Shown: in pieces, positions 11,046-19,917 of the stretch
How the letters are laid out: the number at the start of each line of letters is the position of its first letter
Position numbering within the stretch: position 1 is the stretch's first letter
Assembly: GCA_021604565.1 (NCBI GenBank)
Contig: BQJF01000008.1
Span: 1-64,000 of the forward strand
Direction of reading: 5' to 3'
From: Minwuia thermotolerans
GTDB taxonomy: Bacteria > Pseudomonadota > Alphaproteobacteria > Minwuiales > Minwuiaceae
Length of the DNA stretch: 64,000 nt
Program-made: the position numbers and the translations under genes
Notes under the pieces: generated by a model
Told to the model about the DNA's origin: nothing
Seen by the model: the letters and a program-made list of their open reading frames with translations, nothing else
Database searches by the model: none

Positions 11046-11879
11046 ATGACGCGTTTTCTGAGCGAACAGCAGGTCTCGGACTATCAGCGCGACGGGTTCG
11101 TCTTTCCCCTGCGCGCCTTTGCGCGGGAAACCGCTGATGCCTACCGCCACCGCCTCGAGAGCTACGAGGCGGAAACGGGCGGCCCCATCCAGGCCAACAT
11201 GCGCCACAAGGTGCATCTGCTGTTCACCTGGGCCAGCGAGCTGATCCGGCATCCGCGCATTCTCGATGCCGTGGAGGATGTGCTGGGACCGGACATCCTC
11301 TGCTGGAGCACGAATTTCTTCATCAAGGAAGCGGGCGACGAGAGCTTCGTCTCCTGGCATCAGGATTCGACCTACTGGGGACTTGAACCGCCGGACGTGG
11401 TCACGGCATGGGTTGCCCTGTCCGACGCGCCCGTCGAGTCCGGCGCGATGAAGTTCAAGCCCGGCAGCCATCTGGGCGGGCAGATCGCCCACAGCGATAC
11501 GTTTCACCCGAAGAACCTGCTGACCCGGGGACAGGTGATCGATGGGGATCTGGACCTGTCGGATGCGGTTTCCGTGCCGCTCCATGCCGGTGAGTTCTCA
11601 TTGCATCACATCCGCCTGGCGCACGGGTCGGAGCCGAACCTGACCGCCAACCGGCGGATCGGTTTCGCCATCCGCTACATCGGTGCCCATGTGAAACCGG
11701 TGAAGGCAGCGCGCAATGCGACCCTGGTGCGGGGCATCGACCAGTTCGGTCATTTCGATCTGGAGCAGGCACCGGTGCTGGACCTCGACAAGAACGCCCT
11801 TGCCGCCCACGAACATGCGATGAAGGGGCAGCTCGAGGCGCTCTACTCGGGCACGGACGTCAGGACCGCCCGCGACTGA
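11046..11879 (+). CDS. Phytanoyl-CoA dioxygenase (PhyH) family protein
   Basis: A 277-residue non-haem Fe(II)/2-oxoglutarate-type oxygenase of the PhyH family. The iron-binding HxD is in SWHQDSTYWG (about residue 104), and the distal histidine with the 2-oxoglutarate-binding arginine are in HIRLAHGSEPN and TANRRIGFAIRYI (about 190-218). The family hydroxylates acyl-CoAs, ectoine and small natural products; the substrate here is not evident. The start at 11046 has GGAG upstream. It is divergent from an acyl-CoA dehydrogenase gene, which could suggest a shared acyl substrate. EctD is a member of the same superfamily, but this gene is 18 kb from ectABC and does not look like a typical EctD. Confidence 0.83.
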   Translation: MTRFLSEQQVSDYQRDGFVFPLRAFARETADAYRHRLESYEAETGGPIQANMRHKVHLLFTWASELIRHPRILDAVEDVLGPDILCWSTNFFIKEAGDESFVSWHQDSTYWGLEPPDVVTAWVALSDAPVESGAMKFKPGSHLGGQIAHSDTFHPKNLLTRGQVIDGDLDLSDAVSVPLHAGEFSLHHIRLAHGSEPNLTANRRIGFAIRYIGAHVKPVKAARNATLVRGIDQFGHFDLEQAPVLDLDKNALAAHEHAMKGQLEALYSGTDVRTARD

Positions 11880-11894
11880 CCGACCGGTCGCGGA

Positions 11895-12701
11895 TCAGCC
11901 AGCCAGCAGGAAATCCATCATTGCGGGCCATGCCGCGCGGTCTTCCATGAAGAACAGGTGACCGCCCTCGAATTCCTTCATCTCGGCGTCGGGCAGCCGG
12001 TTCAGCATCGCCTCCGCCCGTGCCGTCGGCGCAATGTCGTCGTACTTGCCGCCGCAGATCAGCGTCGGCGCGGCGATGGTGGGCAGAATGTCCCAGGCGT
12101 CGTGACCTGCGCGGGCAGCGAGCTGGCGATTCTGCGCCGCGCGTTTCACCGGGTCCTCCCGGTTCGCACGGGCACTGGTCTGGTAGAACTCGACCATCTG
12201 GCGCGCCTTCTCTGGGTTCGCGGCACGCCAGGCGGCGTCCCGGCGATTGTCGGCCAGCGAGAGCATCCTTTCGGCAAACGCCTCCGCGTCCAGTCCACCG
12301 AGTTCGTGCAGCGGGAAGGACGCGCCCCCCGCGCCGCCCGGACTGGTGCAGCACAGCACCAGCCGCTTCAGCCGTGGACCCAGCCGCGCCGCCAGATGCA
12401 GCGCGACCATGCCGCCGAAGGAGACACCAACCACCGCGCAGTCGTCCCAGCCCAGATGATCCAGCAGGGCGAGCGCATCGTCCGCGAAGTCATCCATCGT
12501 CAGGTCGTGCTCGGTAATCGTCGACTGCCCCATCAGGCGATGGTCGTAGGCACAGATGGTCAGGCGGTCGATACCCGGAACATCAAAGACATTCGGTTCA
12601 CGGCGCAGGTCGCTGCCGGTGCCGCTGATGAACAGGACACGCGGGCCACTGCCATGGACCTCGTGATAGATTTCGATCCCCCGGACCTTCGCGAAGGGCA
12701 T
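11895..12701 (-). CDS. Alpha/beta hydrolase
   Basis: A 268-residue serine hydrolase fold. The nucleophile elbow is VGVSFGGMV (about residue 98), the acid is probably the aspartate in CGGKYDDIAP (about 220) and the histidine is in EGGHLFFMED (about 250). It resembles 3-oxoadipate enol-lactonase-like and proline-iminopeptidase-like hydrolases, but the substrate is not determinable. It starts 4 bases after a small gene of unknown function in the same direction, so the two form an operon, and it converges on the PhyH gene. Confidence 0.82.
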   Translation of the reverse strand: MPFAKVRGIEIYHEVHGSGPRVLFISGTGSDLRREPNVFDVPGIDRLTICAYDHRLMGQSTITEHDLTMDDFADDALALLDHLGWDDCAVVGVSFGGMVALHLAARLGPRLKRLVLCCTSPGGAGGASFPLHELGGLDAEAFAERMLSLADNRRDAAWRAANPEKARQMVEFYQTSARANREDPVKRAAQNRQLAARAGHDAWDILPTIAAPTLICGGKYDDIAPTARAEAMLNRLPDAEMKEFEGGHLFFMEDRAAWPAMMDFLLAG

Positions 12702-12705
12702 GCGG

Positions 12706-13065
12706 TCAGTCCTGCAATCGCTGGTACAGCGCCATGATGTAGGTGCGGTCTTCCTGCGCCAGTTCACCGGCTTCCAGTTCACGCAGGAAGTCCTCCAGAT
12801 CCTCCCGCGTGCCGTCATGCAGGGACGGGCGGGCCAGCATGGCCTCGATCGCCTTGCGGATGGATGCGTCGTCTTCTCCGACCTCGATTGCCGGGGCGCT
12901 GCTGACGGCGGTGCCGGGCAGACGCTCCACCAGCACTTCCTCCCACTCCAACGCGGCCTGATCCATCATGGCGGCGGCGGCGCGCGCCGCGCTCAGCACG
13001 GTCTGGTCATCCTCTCCACCCAGCGCGTCCAGTGCGGCAAGCAGGGCGTCACGATCAATGCTCAT
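12706..13065 (-). CDS. Small acidic helical protein of unknown function
   Basis: A 119-residue protein that I do not recognise with certainty. It is rich in Ala, Glu, Asp and Leu and predicted mostly helical. The N-terminal third (LLAALDALGGEDDQTVLSAA then a Trp-Glu-Glu motif) resembles the short helical repeats seen in some alphaproteobacterial proteins and in DUF2786, but this is only a pattern match. The start is the ATG at 13065; a TTG two codons upstream is possible. It precedes the hydrolase gene by 4 bases and is divergent from the trans-sulfuration gene. Confidence 0.65.
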   Translation of the reverse strand: MSIDRDALLAALDALGGEDDQTVLSAARAAAAMMDQAALEWEEVLVERLPGTAVSSAPAIEVGEDDASIRKAIEAMLARPSLHDGTREDLEDFLRELEAGELAQEDRTYIMALYQRLQD

Positions 13066-13203
13066 TCTCAACAGTCTCCATCCGGGGTGCGCGCGGCGGC
13101 AGAAATGGTCTCTGACAGGGCGCTGGAATCTCGTCTACCCTGCGCCATATCACGAATGCGCGGCTGGACCCAAGCGGCCCGCCATGGTGCCGACGGGGAA
13201 GAG

Positions 13204-14379
13204 ATGAAAAAGCAGCAGTCACCGGAAACCCTGGTCGCTCAGGCGGCGGGCCATGTGGAGGCAACGTCGCGTGGTCTGGCCCCCGGAATCTTTCCTGCCA
13301 CCACCTATGAACGCGACCCGGACATGTCGTTGCCCGGCGGCGCGGTCTATAGCCGCGACGACAATCCTGCATTCGACGTTGCCGAGGAAATGCTGTGCCG
13401 GCTGGAGCGGGGGGCGGAGGCCATGCTGTTCGCGTCCGGCATGGCGGCGGCGGCTTCCCTGTTCAAGGCTTTGCGCCATGGCGACCGGGTGATCCTGCCC
13501 AGGGTGATGTACTTCGCGCTGCAGGTCTGGGTGCAGGGCTTCGCGGAACGCTTCGGCCTGAGGGTCGAACTGGTCGGCAATGATGACGCGGACTATATCG
13601 CCGCCCTTTCGCGGGAACCGGCCAGGCTGGTCTGGGTCGAAACACCGTCCAACCCGCTCTGGACCGTGACCGACATTGCCGCCGTGGCGCAGGCCTGCAA
13701 GGCCTGTGGAGCGACCCTGGCGGTGGACAACACGGTGCCGACCCCGGTGCTGACCCGTCCGCTGGAGCTGGGTGCCGACATCGTCATGCATTCCGCCACG
13801 AAGGCCTTGAACGGCCATTCCGATGTGCTGGCCGGGGCGCTGGTGACAGGCAATGGGGATGACCCCCTGTGGCAGGGCGCGAAGGAGGAACGGCGGCTGG
13901 GCGGGGCGGTCATCGGACCGTTCGAGGCCTGGCTGCTAGCCCGTGGCATGCGCACCCTGTTCGTGCGCATGGATCGCGCGATGCAGAATGCCGCGGCCCT
14001 TGCCGAGTGGCTGGCCACCCGTGAAGACGTGGCCGCCGTCCTCTATCCGGGTTTGCCGGATCATCCGGGACATGTCATCGCGGCGCGGCAGATGGTCGGT
14101 GGCTTCGGCACCATGCTGTCGATCAGGACCGGCGGCGGAGACGCGCGGGCGCGGGCGGTGAAGGGGCAGTTGCAGCTTTTCCGCCGCGCCACGTCTCTGG
14201 GGGGCGTCGAAAGCCTGGTGGAGCACCGCCGCACGGTAGAGGGACCCACCAGTCAGGCGCCGGACGACCTGCTGCGGCTGTCCGTCGGGATCGAGGCACT
14301 GGAGGACCTGAGGGCGGACCTGGCGCAGGCCCTGTCCGCAACGGCCTGGAATGAAACAACGAAGAATGACGGGGAGTGA
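13204..14379 (+). CDS. PLP-dependent trans-sulfuration enzyme (cystathionine gamma-synthase/lyase family)
   Basis: A 391-residue cytosolic fold-type I PLP enzyme of the Cys/Met metabolism family. The active-site lysine is in HSATKALNGHSD (about residue 200); PLP contacts include FASGMAAAASLF (about 80) and VDNTVPTPV (about 178). The C-terminal half carries SLGGVESLVEHRRT, typical of cystathionine beta/gamma-lyases and gamma-synthases. Which reaction it catalyses cannot be fixed from sequence by eye. The start at 13204 follows GGGGAAGAG; a much longer frame upstream is spurious. A glutathione transferase gene follows after 3 bases, so sulfur or thiol chemistry may link the two. Confidence 0.85.
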   Translation: MKKQQSPETLVAQAAGHVEATSRGLAPGIFPATTYERDPDMSLPGGAVYSRDDNPAFDVAEEMLCRLERGAEAMLFASGMAAAASLFKALRHGDRVILPRVMYFALQVWVQGFAERFGLRVELVGNDDADYIAALSREPARLVWVETPSNPLWTVTDIAAVAQACKACGATLAVDNTVPTPVLTRPLELGADIVMHSATKALNGHSDVLAGALVTGNGDDPLWQGAKEERRLGGAVIGPFEAWLLARGMRTLFVRMDRAMQNAAALAEWLATREDVAAVLYPGLPDHPGHVIAARQMVGGFGTMLSIRTGGGDARARAVKGQLQLFRRATSLGGVESLVEHRRTVEGPTSQAPDDLLRLSVGIEALEDLRADLAQALSATAWNETTKNDGE

Positions 14380-14382
14380 GCG

Positions 14383-15000
14383 ATGATCGATCTCTACACA
14401 TGGGGCACACCGAACGGGCGCAAGGTCTCGGTGATGCTGGAGGAATGCGGACTGCCCTATCAGGCATTCGCCGTGAACATCTCCAGGGATGAACAGTTCG
14501 CGCCTGATTTCCTGAAGATCTCGCCGAACAACAAGATCCCCGCGATCGTAGATTCAGACGGCCCTGACGGCAAACCGATCAGCGTCTTCGAGACCGGTGC
14601 GATCCTGATCTATCTGGCACAGAAGACAGGAAAGTTCCTGCCCACCGATCCGCGCAAGTTCACTGACACCATGCAGTGGCTGATGTGGCAGATGGGGGGG
14701 CTGGGGCCGATGCTGGGGCAGGCGCATCATTTCCGCCGTTTCGCCCCTGAAACCATTCCCTACGCGGTTGACCGCTATACCAACGAAACCGCGCGGCTCT
14801 ACGGCGTGCTCGACCGCCAGGTCGCCGCGACCGGCTGGCTGGCGGCGGGGGAGTACACTATCGCCGACATTGCCTCCTTCCCCTGGATCGCGCGCCATGA
14901 ATGGCACGGTCAGAAGCTGGAGGATTTTCCCAACCTGAAGGACTGGTACGACCGCATCTGGGCGCGTGAGCCGGTCCGGAAAGGGTTCGAGGTTCCCTGA
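14383..15000 (+). CDS. Glutathione transferase, YfcG/Ure2p-like
   Basis: A 205-residue GST-fold protein. The thioredoxin-like N-domain (about 1-80) begins DLYTWGTPNGRKVSVMLEE, closely like E. coli YfcG, where the Thr-Pro-Asn region binds glutathione, and contains the cis-proline block NNKIPAIVD. The helical C-domain spans about 90-200. YfcG-type proteins reduce disulfides with glutathione rather than conjugating electrophiles. It is 3 bases downstream of the trans-sulfuration gene and probably co-transcribed. It converges with the acyl-CoA ligase gene. Confidence 0.86.
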   Translation: MIDLYTWGTPNGRKVSVMLEECGLPYQAFAVNISRDEQFAPDFLKISPNNKIPAIVDSDGPDGKPISVFETGAILIYLAQKTGKFLPTDPRKFTDTMQWLMWQMGGLGPMLGQAHHFRRFAPETIPYAVDRYTNETARLYGVLDRQVAATGWLAAGEYTIADIASFPWIARHEWHGQKLEDFPNLKDWYDRIWAREPVRKGFEVP

Positions 15001-15046
15001 CCGGACCGGTTCCCGTCACAATGCACGTCCGCGCGAAAGGGGAGAT

Positions 15047-16705
15047 TCAGGCCCCTTCCGCCAGTGTCGCACGCAGCTTGTACTTCAGGATCTTGCCACC
15101 GACCGTTTCGGGGAAGGATTCCATCGGCACAATGCGCTTCGGCGTTTCGAAACCTGCGAGCTGTTCACGCGCGAAGGCGATGATTGCATCCTCATCCAGC
15201 GTGGCACCCGGCTTGGCCACGATGCAGGCCGTGACCATCTCGCCCCAGCGGTCGTCGGGAACACCGACGACTGCGGCGCGGGCGACGGACGGGTGCTGCT
15301 GCAGTACGGCTTCCACCCTGATGGATGAGACGTTCTCGCCACCGGACTTCACGATGTCCTTGTAGCGGTCGACCATGATGCGCAGGCCCTGTTCGTCGTA
15401 GACGAAGCTGTCGCCCGAATGCAGCCAGCCGTCCTTCAGGGCCTCCTTTGTCGCTTCCGGGTCACGGTAGTAGCCGGAGAACATGGCGGGCGAACGATAG
15501 ACGGCCTCCCCCTGGACTCCCGGCTGGCCGCGCAGGTCGTTGCCGTCAGCGTCCATCACGGTGGAGGCCAGCATCGGCACGGGCAGCCCGACATGGTTCA
15601 CCGCCGGCGCATTGCGCAGGTAGGTGTCCCGGTGCTGGTTGATGTGGAAGCAATGGCAGACGACGCACTCCGTCTGGCCGATGATCCCGTAGACACTCAG
15701 TTTCGGGGCTGTCATGCGCCGCAACTTGGCCAGCGAACCAGGGGCCAGTGGCGCCCAGCCGTAGAACATGACAGTCACGTTTGAAAGGTCATAGGCGGTC
15801 GGAGAATCCTCGACTGCCTTGATGAGGGACTCGACGAATTGCGGTGAACCGCCCCAGAGGCAGGTGACCGCTTCCCTGGTGCAGGCCTGGGCCATGGCGT
15901 GCCCTTCGGGCTTTCGGCCCATGATCACGGTACCACCTGCCAGCAGCGGGCCAATCATCATCAGCAGGTCGCCGATATGGAAGGTCATCGGGGTGAAGGT
16001 CGCCGCGCGCAGCTCGTTCTCGTGGTCCAGTCCCCGCGTCATCGACAGCACGTGGTTGTAGCCGGTCATGTAGGCATAGGTGTGGGAGATCATCACCGCC
16101 TTCGGCTTCGCCGTCGTGCCGGAGGTGAAGAGCACTTCCCATACGTCATCGGAATGGATGGTGACATCCGGATCCTCGATGCTCTGGTCCGCGATGAAGT
16201 TGTCGAAGGACGGATAGCCTTCCTCCGGCCCCGCGCCAATCGACATGACGGGTTTGACGCCCGCCGCCTCGAAGGCGTGCCCCATGCGCTTCCACAGATC
16301 GGCATCGACGATGGCGCAGGTTGCCTCCATCCGCTGCAGCCCGTCGGTGATGATGTCGGGAGCCATCATCACGTTCATCGGGGTTGCCACCAGTCCCGCC
16401 TTGGCGATGGCGATCTTCGACAGCCATGCCTCGATGGAGTTGTCGCAGAGCATCGCGACCCGTGACGCGTCCGGCAGCCCCAGTGCCAGCAGTCCGTTGG
16501 CGACCTGGTTTACCAGCTCATGTGCCTGTCGATAGGTGACGCGGGCGTGCTTCGGGTTGACGGTCGCATCGGGCGTGGCGATCAGACATTCCTTGTCCGG
16601 CGTGCTCCAGGTCAAACGCTCGAAGATGTCGCCCACCGACATGCGGTTCCAGCGCTGGTTGTTGCGGCGGTTGCGGAAGTTCTCGACGTCGATCTCAAGT
16701 TCCAA
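15047..16705 (-). CDS. AMP-dependent acyl-CoA ligase
   Basis: A 552-residue ANL-superfamily ligase that activates a carboxylic acid to its CoA thioester via an acyl-adenylate. The P-loop-like motif is VLFTSGTTAKPKAVMISH (about 188-205), the Tyr-Gly-x-x-Glu-equivalent is YGIIGQTECV (about 330), LHSGDSF and the hinge/IVKSGGENVSS motif lie at about 420-450, and the catalytic C-terminal lysine is in VGGKILKYKLR (about 535). The start is a TTG at 16705, supported by GGGGAGG 9 bases upstream; an ATG 7 bases upstream is out of frame. It ends the minus-strand transporter/cyclase run, so it probably activates the imported acid or the cyclase product. Confidence 0.88.
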   Translation of the reverse strand: MELEIDVENFRNRRNNQRWNRMSVGDIFERLTWSTPDKECLIATPDATVNPKHARVTYRQAHELVNQVANGLLALGLPDASRVAMLCDNSIEAWLSKIAIAKAGLVATPMNVMMAPDIITDGLQRMEATCAIVDADLWKRMGHAFEAAGVKPVMSIGAGPEEGYPSFDNFIADQSIEDPDVTIHSDDVWEVLFTSGTTAKPKAVMISHTYAYMTGYNHVLSMTRGLDHENELRAATFTPMTFHIGDLLMMIGPLLAGGTVIMGRKPEGHAMAQACTREAVTCLWGGSPQFVESLIKAVEDSPTAYDLSNVTVMFYGWAPLAPGSLAKLRRMTAPKLSVYGIIGQTECVVCHCFHINQHRDTYLRNAPAVNHVGLPVPMLASTVMDADGNDLRGQPGVQGEAVYRSPAMFSGYYRDPEATKEALKDGWLHSGDSFVYDEQGLRIMVDRYKDIVKSGGENVSSIRVEAVLQQHPSVARAAVVGVPDDRWGEMVTACIVAKPGATLDEDAIIAFAREQLAGFETPKRIVPMESFPETVGGKILKYKLRATLAEGA

Positions 16706-16750
16706 TTCTCATGCCTCCCCGGCGTTCAGTCTTGCTGTTTGCTTGCGATT

Positions 16751-17692
16751 CTAGAGGATTGCCAATGCGTTGGCAGGTGATCCAATGGCTCCCGGCAGGT
16801 TCAGGGGTATCGCGGTCATCATGAAGTGCCAGTCGCCGCGCGCCTTGAGCGCCGGAGCGAGAGCGGAGAAGTCGAACATCTCTCCGAAAGCCATCCCGAG
16901 CAACGGGATCATCCGTCGATGCAGGGACCCGATCTTCGGATCGCCCGGCACGACCTCGACCGCCGGGTTGTCACAGGTAATGGATGCCACGTGCCAGTTC
17001 CAGAGCTGGCGCGCCATTTCCTCCGACCCGTCCAGACCGGCATGGCGCACCGCGCCCGCATAGGCCTGCCGTCCGGTCGCATCGAGCGCGCGATAGGCCT
17101 CCACCCAGCCAAAGCGGATGCAGAGCATGTCACCGGTCCGGATCGTGGTTCCCTGATGTTCGGCAGTGGCGCGCAGGTCATCGGCCGATACGGGATGCGG
17201 TGACAGCGGGTCGTAGTCCTGTCCCGTGTCCTGCATCCAGCCCGCCACGTCCAGCAGCACGCCGCAGCCGGCCATGCCGTGCTCCACCCAGTGCTCGATC
17301 CCCAACCGACCGCGGCCCGGTTCGAACCCGTCGGTGATGCCGGTGTAATAGCCATGCTCCCGCGCCCGGACGTGGCGCAGCCCGTCCCACTGGCTGGATG
17401 CCTGCATGAACAGGGAATCGACGCTGTCGTCCAGCGTGTTGCGGTCCAGCGCGTAGATGTCGTGGTGCAGTGCCTTGCGTCCGAACAGCGGCGGGTCCGG
17501 TTCATCCAGCGGCAGCGACAGGTTCACCATCTGACCCGATCTCACCAGCGCGGCAGCGGCCTTCACGCGCTCCGCCGTCAGCAGGTTGATGGAGCCGAGA
17601 TCATCGTCGCGTCCATGCACATCCCATGCATGGCGCATGTCCAGACCGTCAACAGTCGGCAAGTCATCGTAATCGGGCAGATCGCCCATCAT
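16751..17692 (-). CDS. Cyclase family protein (kynurenine formamidase-like hydrolase)
   Basis: A 313-residue putative metal-dependent hydrolase of the cyclase family (kynurenine formamidase, isatin hydrolase and relatives). The usual metal motif HxGTHxDxPxH is present in the variant form QASSQWDGLRHVRAREHGY (about residues 96-114), as in a longer subgroup of the family; downstream GVLLDVAGWM and the HPVSADDLRA region are conserved. Such enzymes open cyclic amides or esters. It has GGGGAGG just upstream of its ATG pair. It sits between LivM and the acyl-CoA ligase. A decayed copy of its 5' half lies at 23395-23562. Confidence 0.82.
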   Translation of the reverse strand: MMGDLPDYDDLPTVDGLDMRHAWDVHGRDDDLGSINLLTAERVKAAAALVRSGQMVNLSLPLDEPDPPLFGRKALHHDIYALDRNTLDDSVDSLFMQASSQWDGLRHVRAREHGYYTGITDGFEPGRGRLGIEHWVEHGMAGCGVLLDVAGWMQDTGQDYDPLSPHPVSADDLRATAEHQGTTIRTGDMLCIRFGWVEAYRALDATGRQAYAGAVRHAGLDGSEEMARQLWNWHVASITCDNPAVEVVPGDPKIGSLHRRMIPLLGMAFGEMFDFSALAPALKARGDWHFMMTAIPLNLPGAIGSPANALAIL

Positions 17693-17800
17693 CGTGTCCT
17701 CCCCAGGAACCCGTCGTTCCAGAGGAACGTCGGCAGGGGCGACTGTCGCAAGTCGGGGATTGTGCGGTCAAGCCGGTCCAGCGCAACCCACCAGTGACCG

Positions 17801-18910
17801 CTACTCGGATGTTGCCCTGGGCGCGCCGCGTTTCATGATCGAACCGGCGATCCCTGCAGGGAAGAAGTAGACCAGCAGGATGAAGATGATCCCCAGCCAG
17901 AACAGCCAGCGATCCGGATTCAGGATGTCGGGGATCAGAGGCAGGTTGGCCGTGGTCTCCGCCGCCACGCCCATCAGGTCGCGCAGGTAGTACTGCGCCA
18001 TCACCAGCAGTACCGCGCCGATGACGGCCCCCCACATGGTGCCCATGCCGCCGATCACCACCATCAGCAGGATATCGATCATGATCGAGAAGCTGAGTGT
18101 CGTGTCCGGCCCGGTGTACTTCAGCCAGACAGCGTAGATCGACCCGGCCAGTGATGCCGCGACGGCTGCCGCGCAGAAGACAAAGGTGCGGTAGGCGACC
18201 ACGCGATAGCCGATGGCCTCGGCACGCGCCTCATTCTCCCGGATCGATTTCAGGACCGTGCCGAGAGGTGAACCGACGAGGCGCAGCATGAGCACGAACA
18301 GGGTCAGGCAGGAAAGGAAGACGAAGTAGTAGGCTGCCAGTTTCCCATTCAGCTTCACCCCGAACAGGCGCACGACCTTGTTGTCCTCGTCCACCAGCAG
18401 TTTGGTTGCAGTCTTGAAGAGGGAGGGCGTGCGGAAGGTCATGCCGTCCTCTCCGCCCGTGAAGTCGGAGAGCTGGGAGGCGAGGACGAGCACAACACTC
18501 GCCGCCGCCAGCGTGATCATGGCGAAGAAGATTGCCTTCACACGCAGCGACAACAGTCCGATCACCACCGCGACGGCAAGTGAGACAGCGATTCCCGCCA
18601 GGCTGCCGACGAAGATCGCATCCCAGCCGGCGCCCCACTGCTTGAGAAAGATGGCAACACCATAGGCACCGAAGCCGAAGAACATGGTGTGGGCGAAACT
18701 GACGATTCCGGTATAGCCGATCAGCAGGTCGTAGCTGGCGACCAGCACGATGAAGATGCACAGCTTGGCCGCCACCTCCAGCGAACGGACATCCTGAAAC
18801 AGGAACGGCGCGAACAGCAGCAGCGCGGCGATGGTGAGCACGACAAGCCTGATCGCGGTCTCGCCCTTCGTGCGCTGCCGGGCAGTGGATGCGTTTGCAA
18901 TTGCGGTCAC
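17801..18910 (-). CDS. livM: Branched-chain amino acid-type ABC transporter permease LivM
   Basis: A 369-residue inner-membrane permease of the LivM family with about ten hydrophobic segments. The family motif near the middle of the ATPase-contact loop is visible (TVLKSIRENEARAEAIGYRV, about 235-254). It starts at a GTG 7 bases after livH, preceded by GAGGG. LivHM-type systems import branched amino acids but also many carboxylic acids, ureas and aromatic acids; the accompanying cyclase and CoA ligase argue for a non-amino-acid substrate here. Confidence 0.9.
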   Translation of the reverse strand: MTAIANASTARQRTKGETAIRLVVLTIAALLLFAPFLFQDVRSLEVAAKLCIFIVLVASYDLLIGYTGIVSFAHTMFFGFGAYGVAIFLKQWGAGWDAIFVGSLAGIAVSLAVAVVIGLLSLRVKAIFFAMITLAAASVVLVLASQLSDFTGGEDGMTFRTPSLFKTATKLLVDEDNKVVRLFGVKLNGKLAAYYFVFLSCLTLFVLMLRLVGSPLGTVLKSIRENEARAEAIGYRVVAYRTFVFCAAAVAASLAGSIYAVWLKYTGPDTTLSFSIMIDILLMVVIGGMGTMWGAVIGAVLLVMAQYYLRDLMGVAAETTANLPLIPDILNPDRWLFWLGIIFILLVYFFPAGIAGSIMKRGAPRATSE

Positions 18911-18917
18911 GGCACCC

Positions 18918-19910
18918 TCACTTCACAGCCGGTCGGAGGCCGCTGGGCCGCCACATCAGGATTGCCATCATCAGCAGCATGTTCGACGCCAGCGCCAGTT
19001 TCGGTGCCAGGAAGCCGACGTAATTGCCTACCAGGCCGACCATGATCGCGCCGAGCAGGGTGCCCTCGATGGAGCCCAGCCCGCCAATGATCACGACGAT
19101 GAAGACGATGATCATGATCTCCCCACCCAGGGCAGGGGAGATCAGGGTTTCATAGCCGGCCCACATGGCGCCACCCACGGCCGCAAGTGCGGAGCCGAGC
19201 ATGAAGACGCCGATGAACAGGCGGTCGATGCGGAACCCGAGTGCTTCCACCATCTCCCGGCTCTCGACCCCAGCGCGGATCAGCAGACCGATGCGGGTAC
19301 GGTTCAGCACGGCATAGAGGGCGATGTAGACCACCAGCCCGAGCGCGAAGGCGAAGATGCGATAGATCTCGATGGAGATGTCGCCGATGATCAGCGCCCC
19401 TTCCAGGAAATCCGGTCGCGGCACGGCAGTCGGGGTGCCGCCCCAGACGGCCAGAATGATCTGTTCCGACACGATCAGGGCTCCCATGGTGATCAGGATC
19501 TGGCGCAGATGGTCTTCATAGACCGGCCGGATGATCACGGTCTCGAAGAACCATCCCGCAATCAGGCCGAACAGCAGCGCCGCTGAGACCGCCAGGAACA
19601 GTGCCAGGGCACCGAGCATGATGCTGTCACCCGACAGCCAGCCGCTGAGGCCCGCAAGCACGCTGGCGGCCACGAAAGCCCCGAAACTGACGAAGGCCGA
19701 ATGACCGAAGTTCAGGACATTCATCAGGCCGAACACGAGGGAAAGACCGGAAGCCATCAGGAAGATCATCATGCCCATTGCCAGGCCCGCGACCGTCAGG
19801 GTTACCCACGATGACGGATTCCCGATCAGTACGAAGGCAACGACCGCGAGGGCGACGGGCAACAGGTTGACCCCGCCCAGTCGCTCGATTGTGTTCACCA
19901 GCTTTTCCAT
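18918..19910 (-). CDS. livH: Branched-chain amino acid-type ABC transporter permease LivH
   Basis: A 330-residue LivH-family permease with about eight membrane segments. The blocks GLSLVFGLMNVLNFGHSAFV (about 45-64) and the ATPase-contact region TRIGLLIRAGVESREMVEALG (about 200) are characteristic. The start is the ATG at 19910, with GAGGAAC upstream; a longer frame overlaps livF and is unlikely. It follows livF by 7 bases in a five-gene transporter operon. Confidence 0.9.
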   Translation of the reverse strand: MEKLVNTIERLGGVNLLPVALAVVAFVLIGNPSSWVTLTVAGLAMGMMIFLMASGLSLVFGLMNVLNFGHSAFVSFGAFVAASVLAGLSGWLSGDSIMLGALALFLAVSAALLFGLIAGWFFETVIIRPVYEDHLRQILITMGALIVSEQIILAVWGGTPTAVPRPDFLEGALIIGDISIEIYRIFAFALGLVVYIALYAVLNRTRIGLLIRAGVESREMVEALGFRIDRLFIGVFMLGSALAAVGGAMWAGYETLISPALGGEIMIIVFIVVIIGGLGSIEGTLLGAIMVGLVGNYVGFLAPKLALASNMLLMMAILMWRPSGLRPAVK

Positions 19911-19917
19911 CAGTTCC

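Noticed and set aside
11046-11879. The PhyH-family gene as ectoine hydroxylase EctD.
   Set aside because: It is of the same superfamily but lies 18 kb from ectABC, and I do not see EctD-specific sequence; a general PhyH label is safer.
15001-15046. A terminator between the glutathione transferase and acyl-CoA ligase genes (GGGGAG ... GGCCCC).
   Set aside because: The arms pair over too few bases and no T-run follows.
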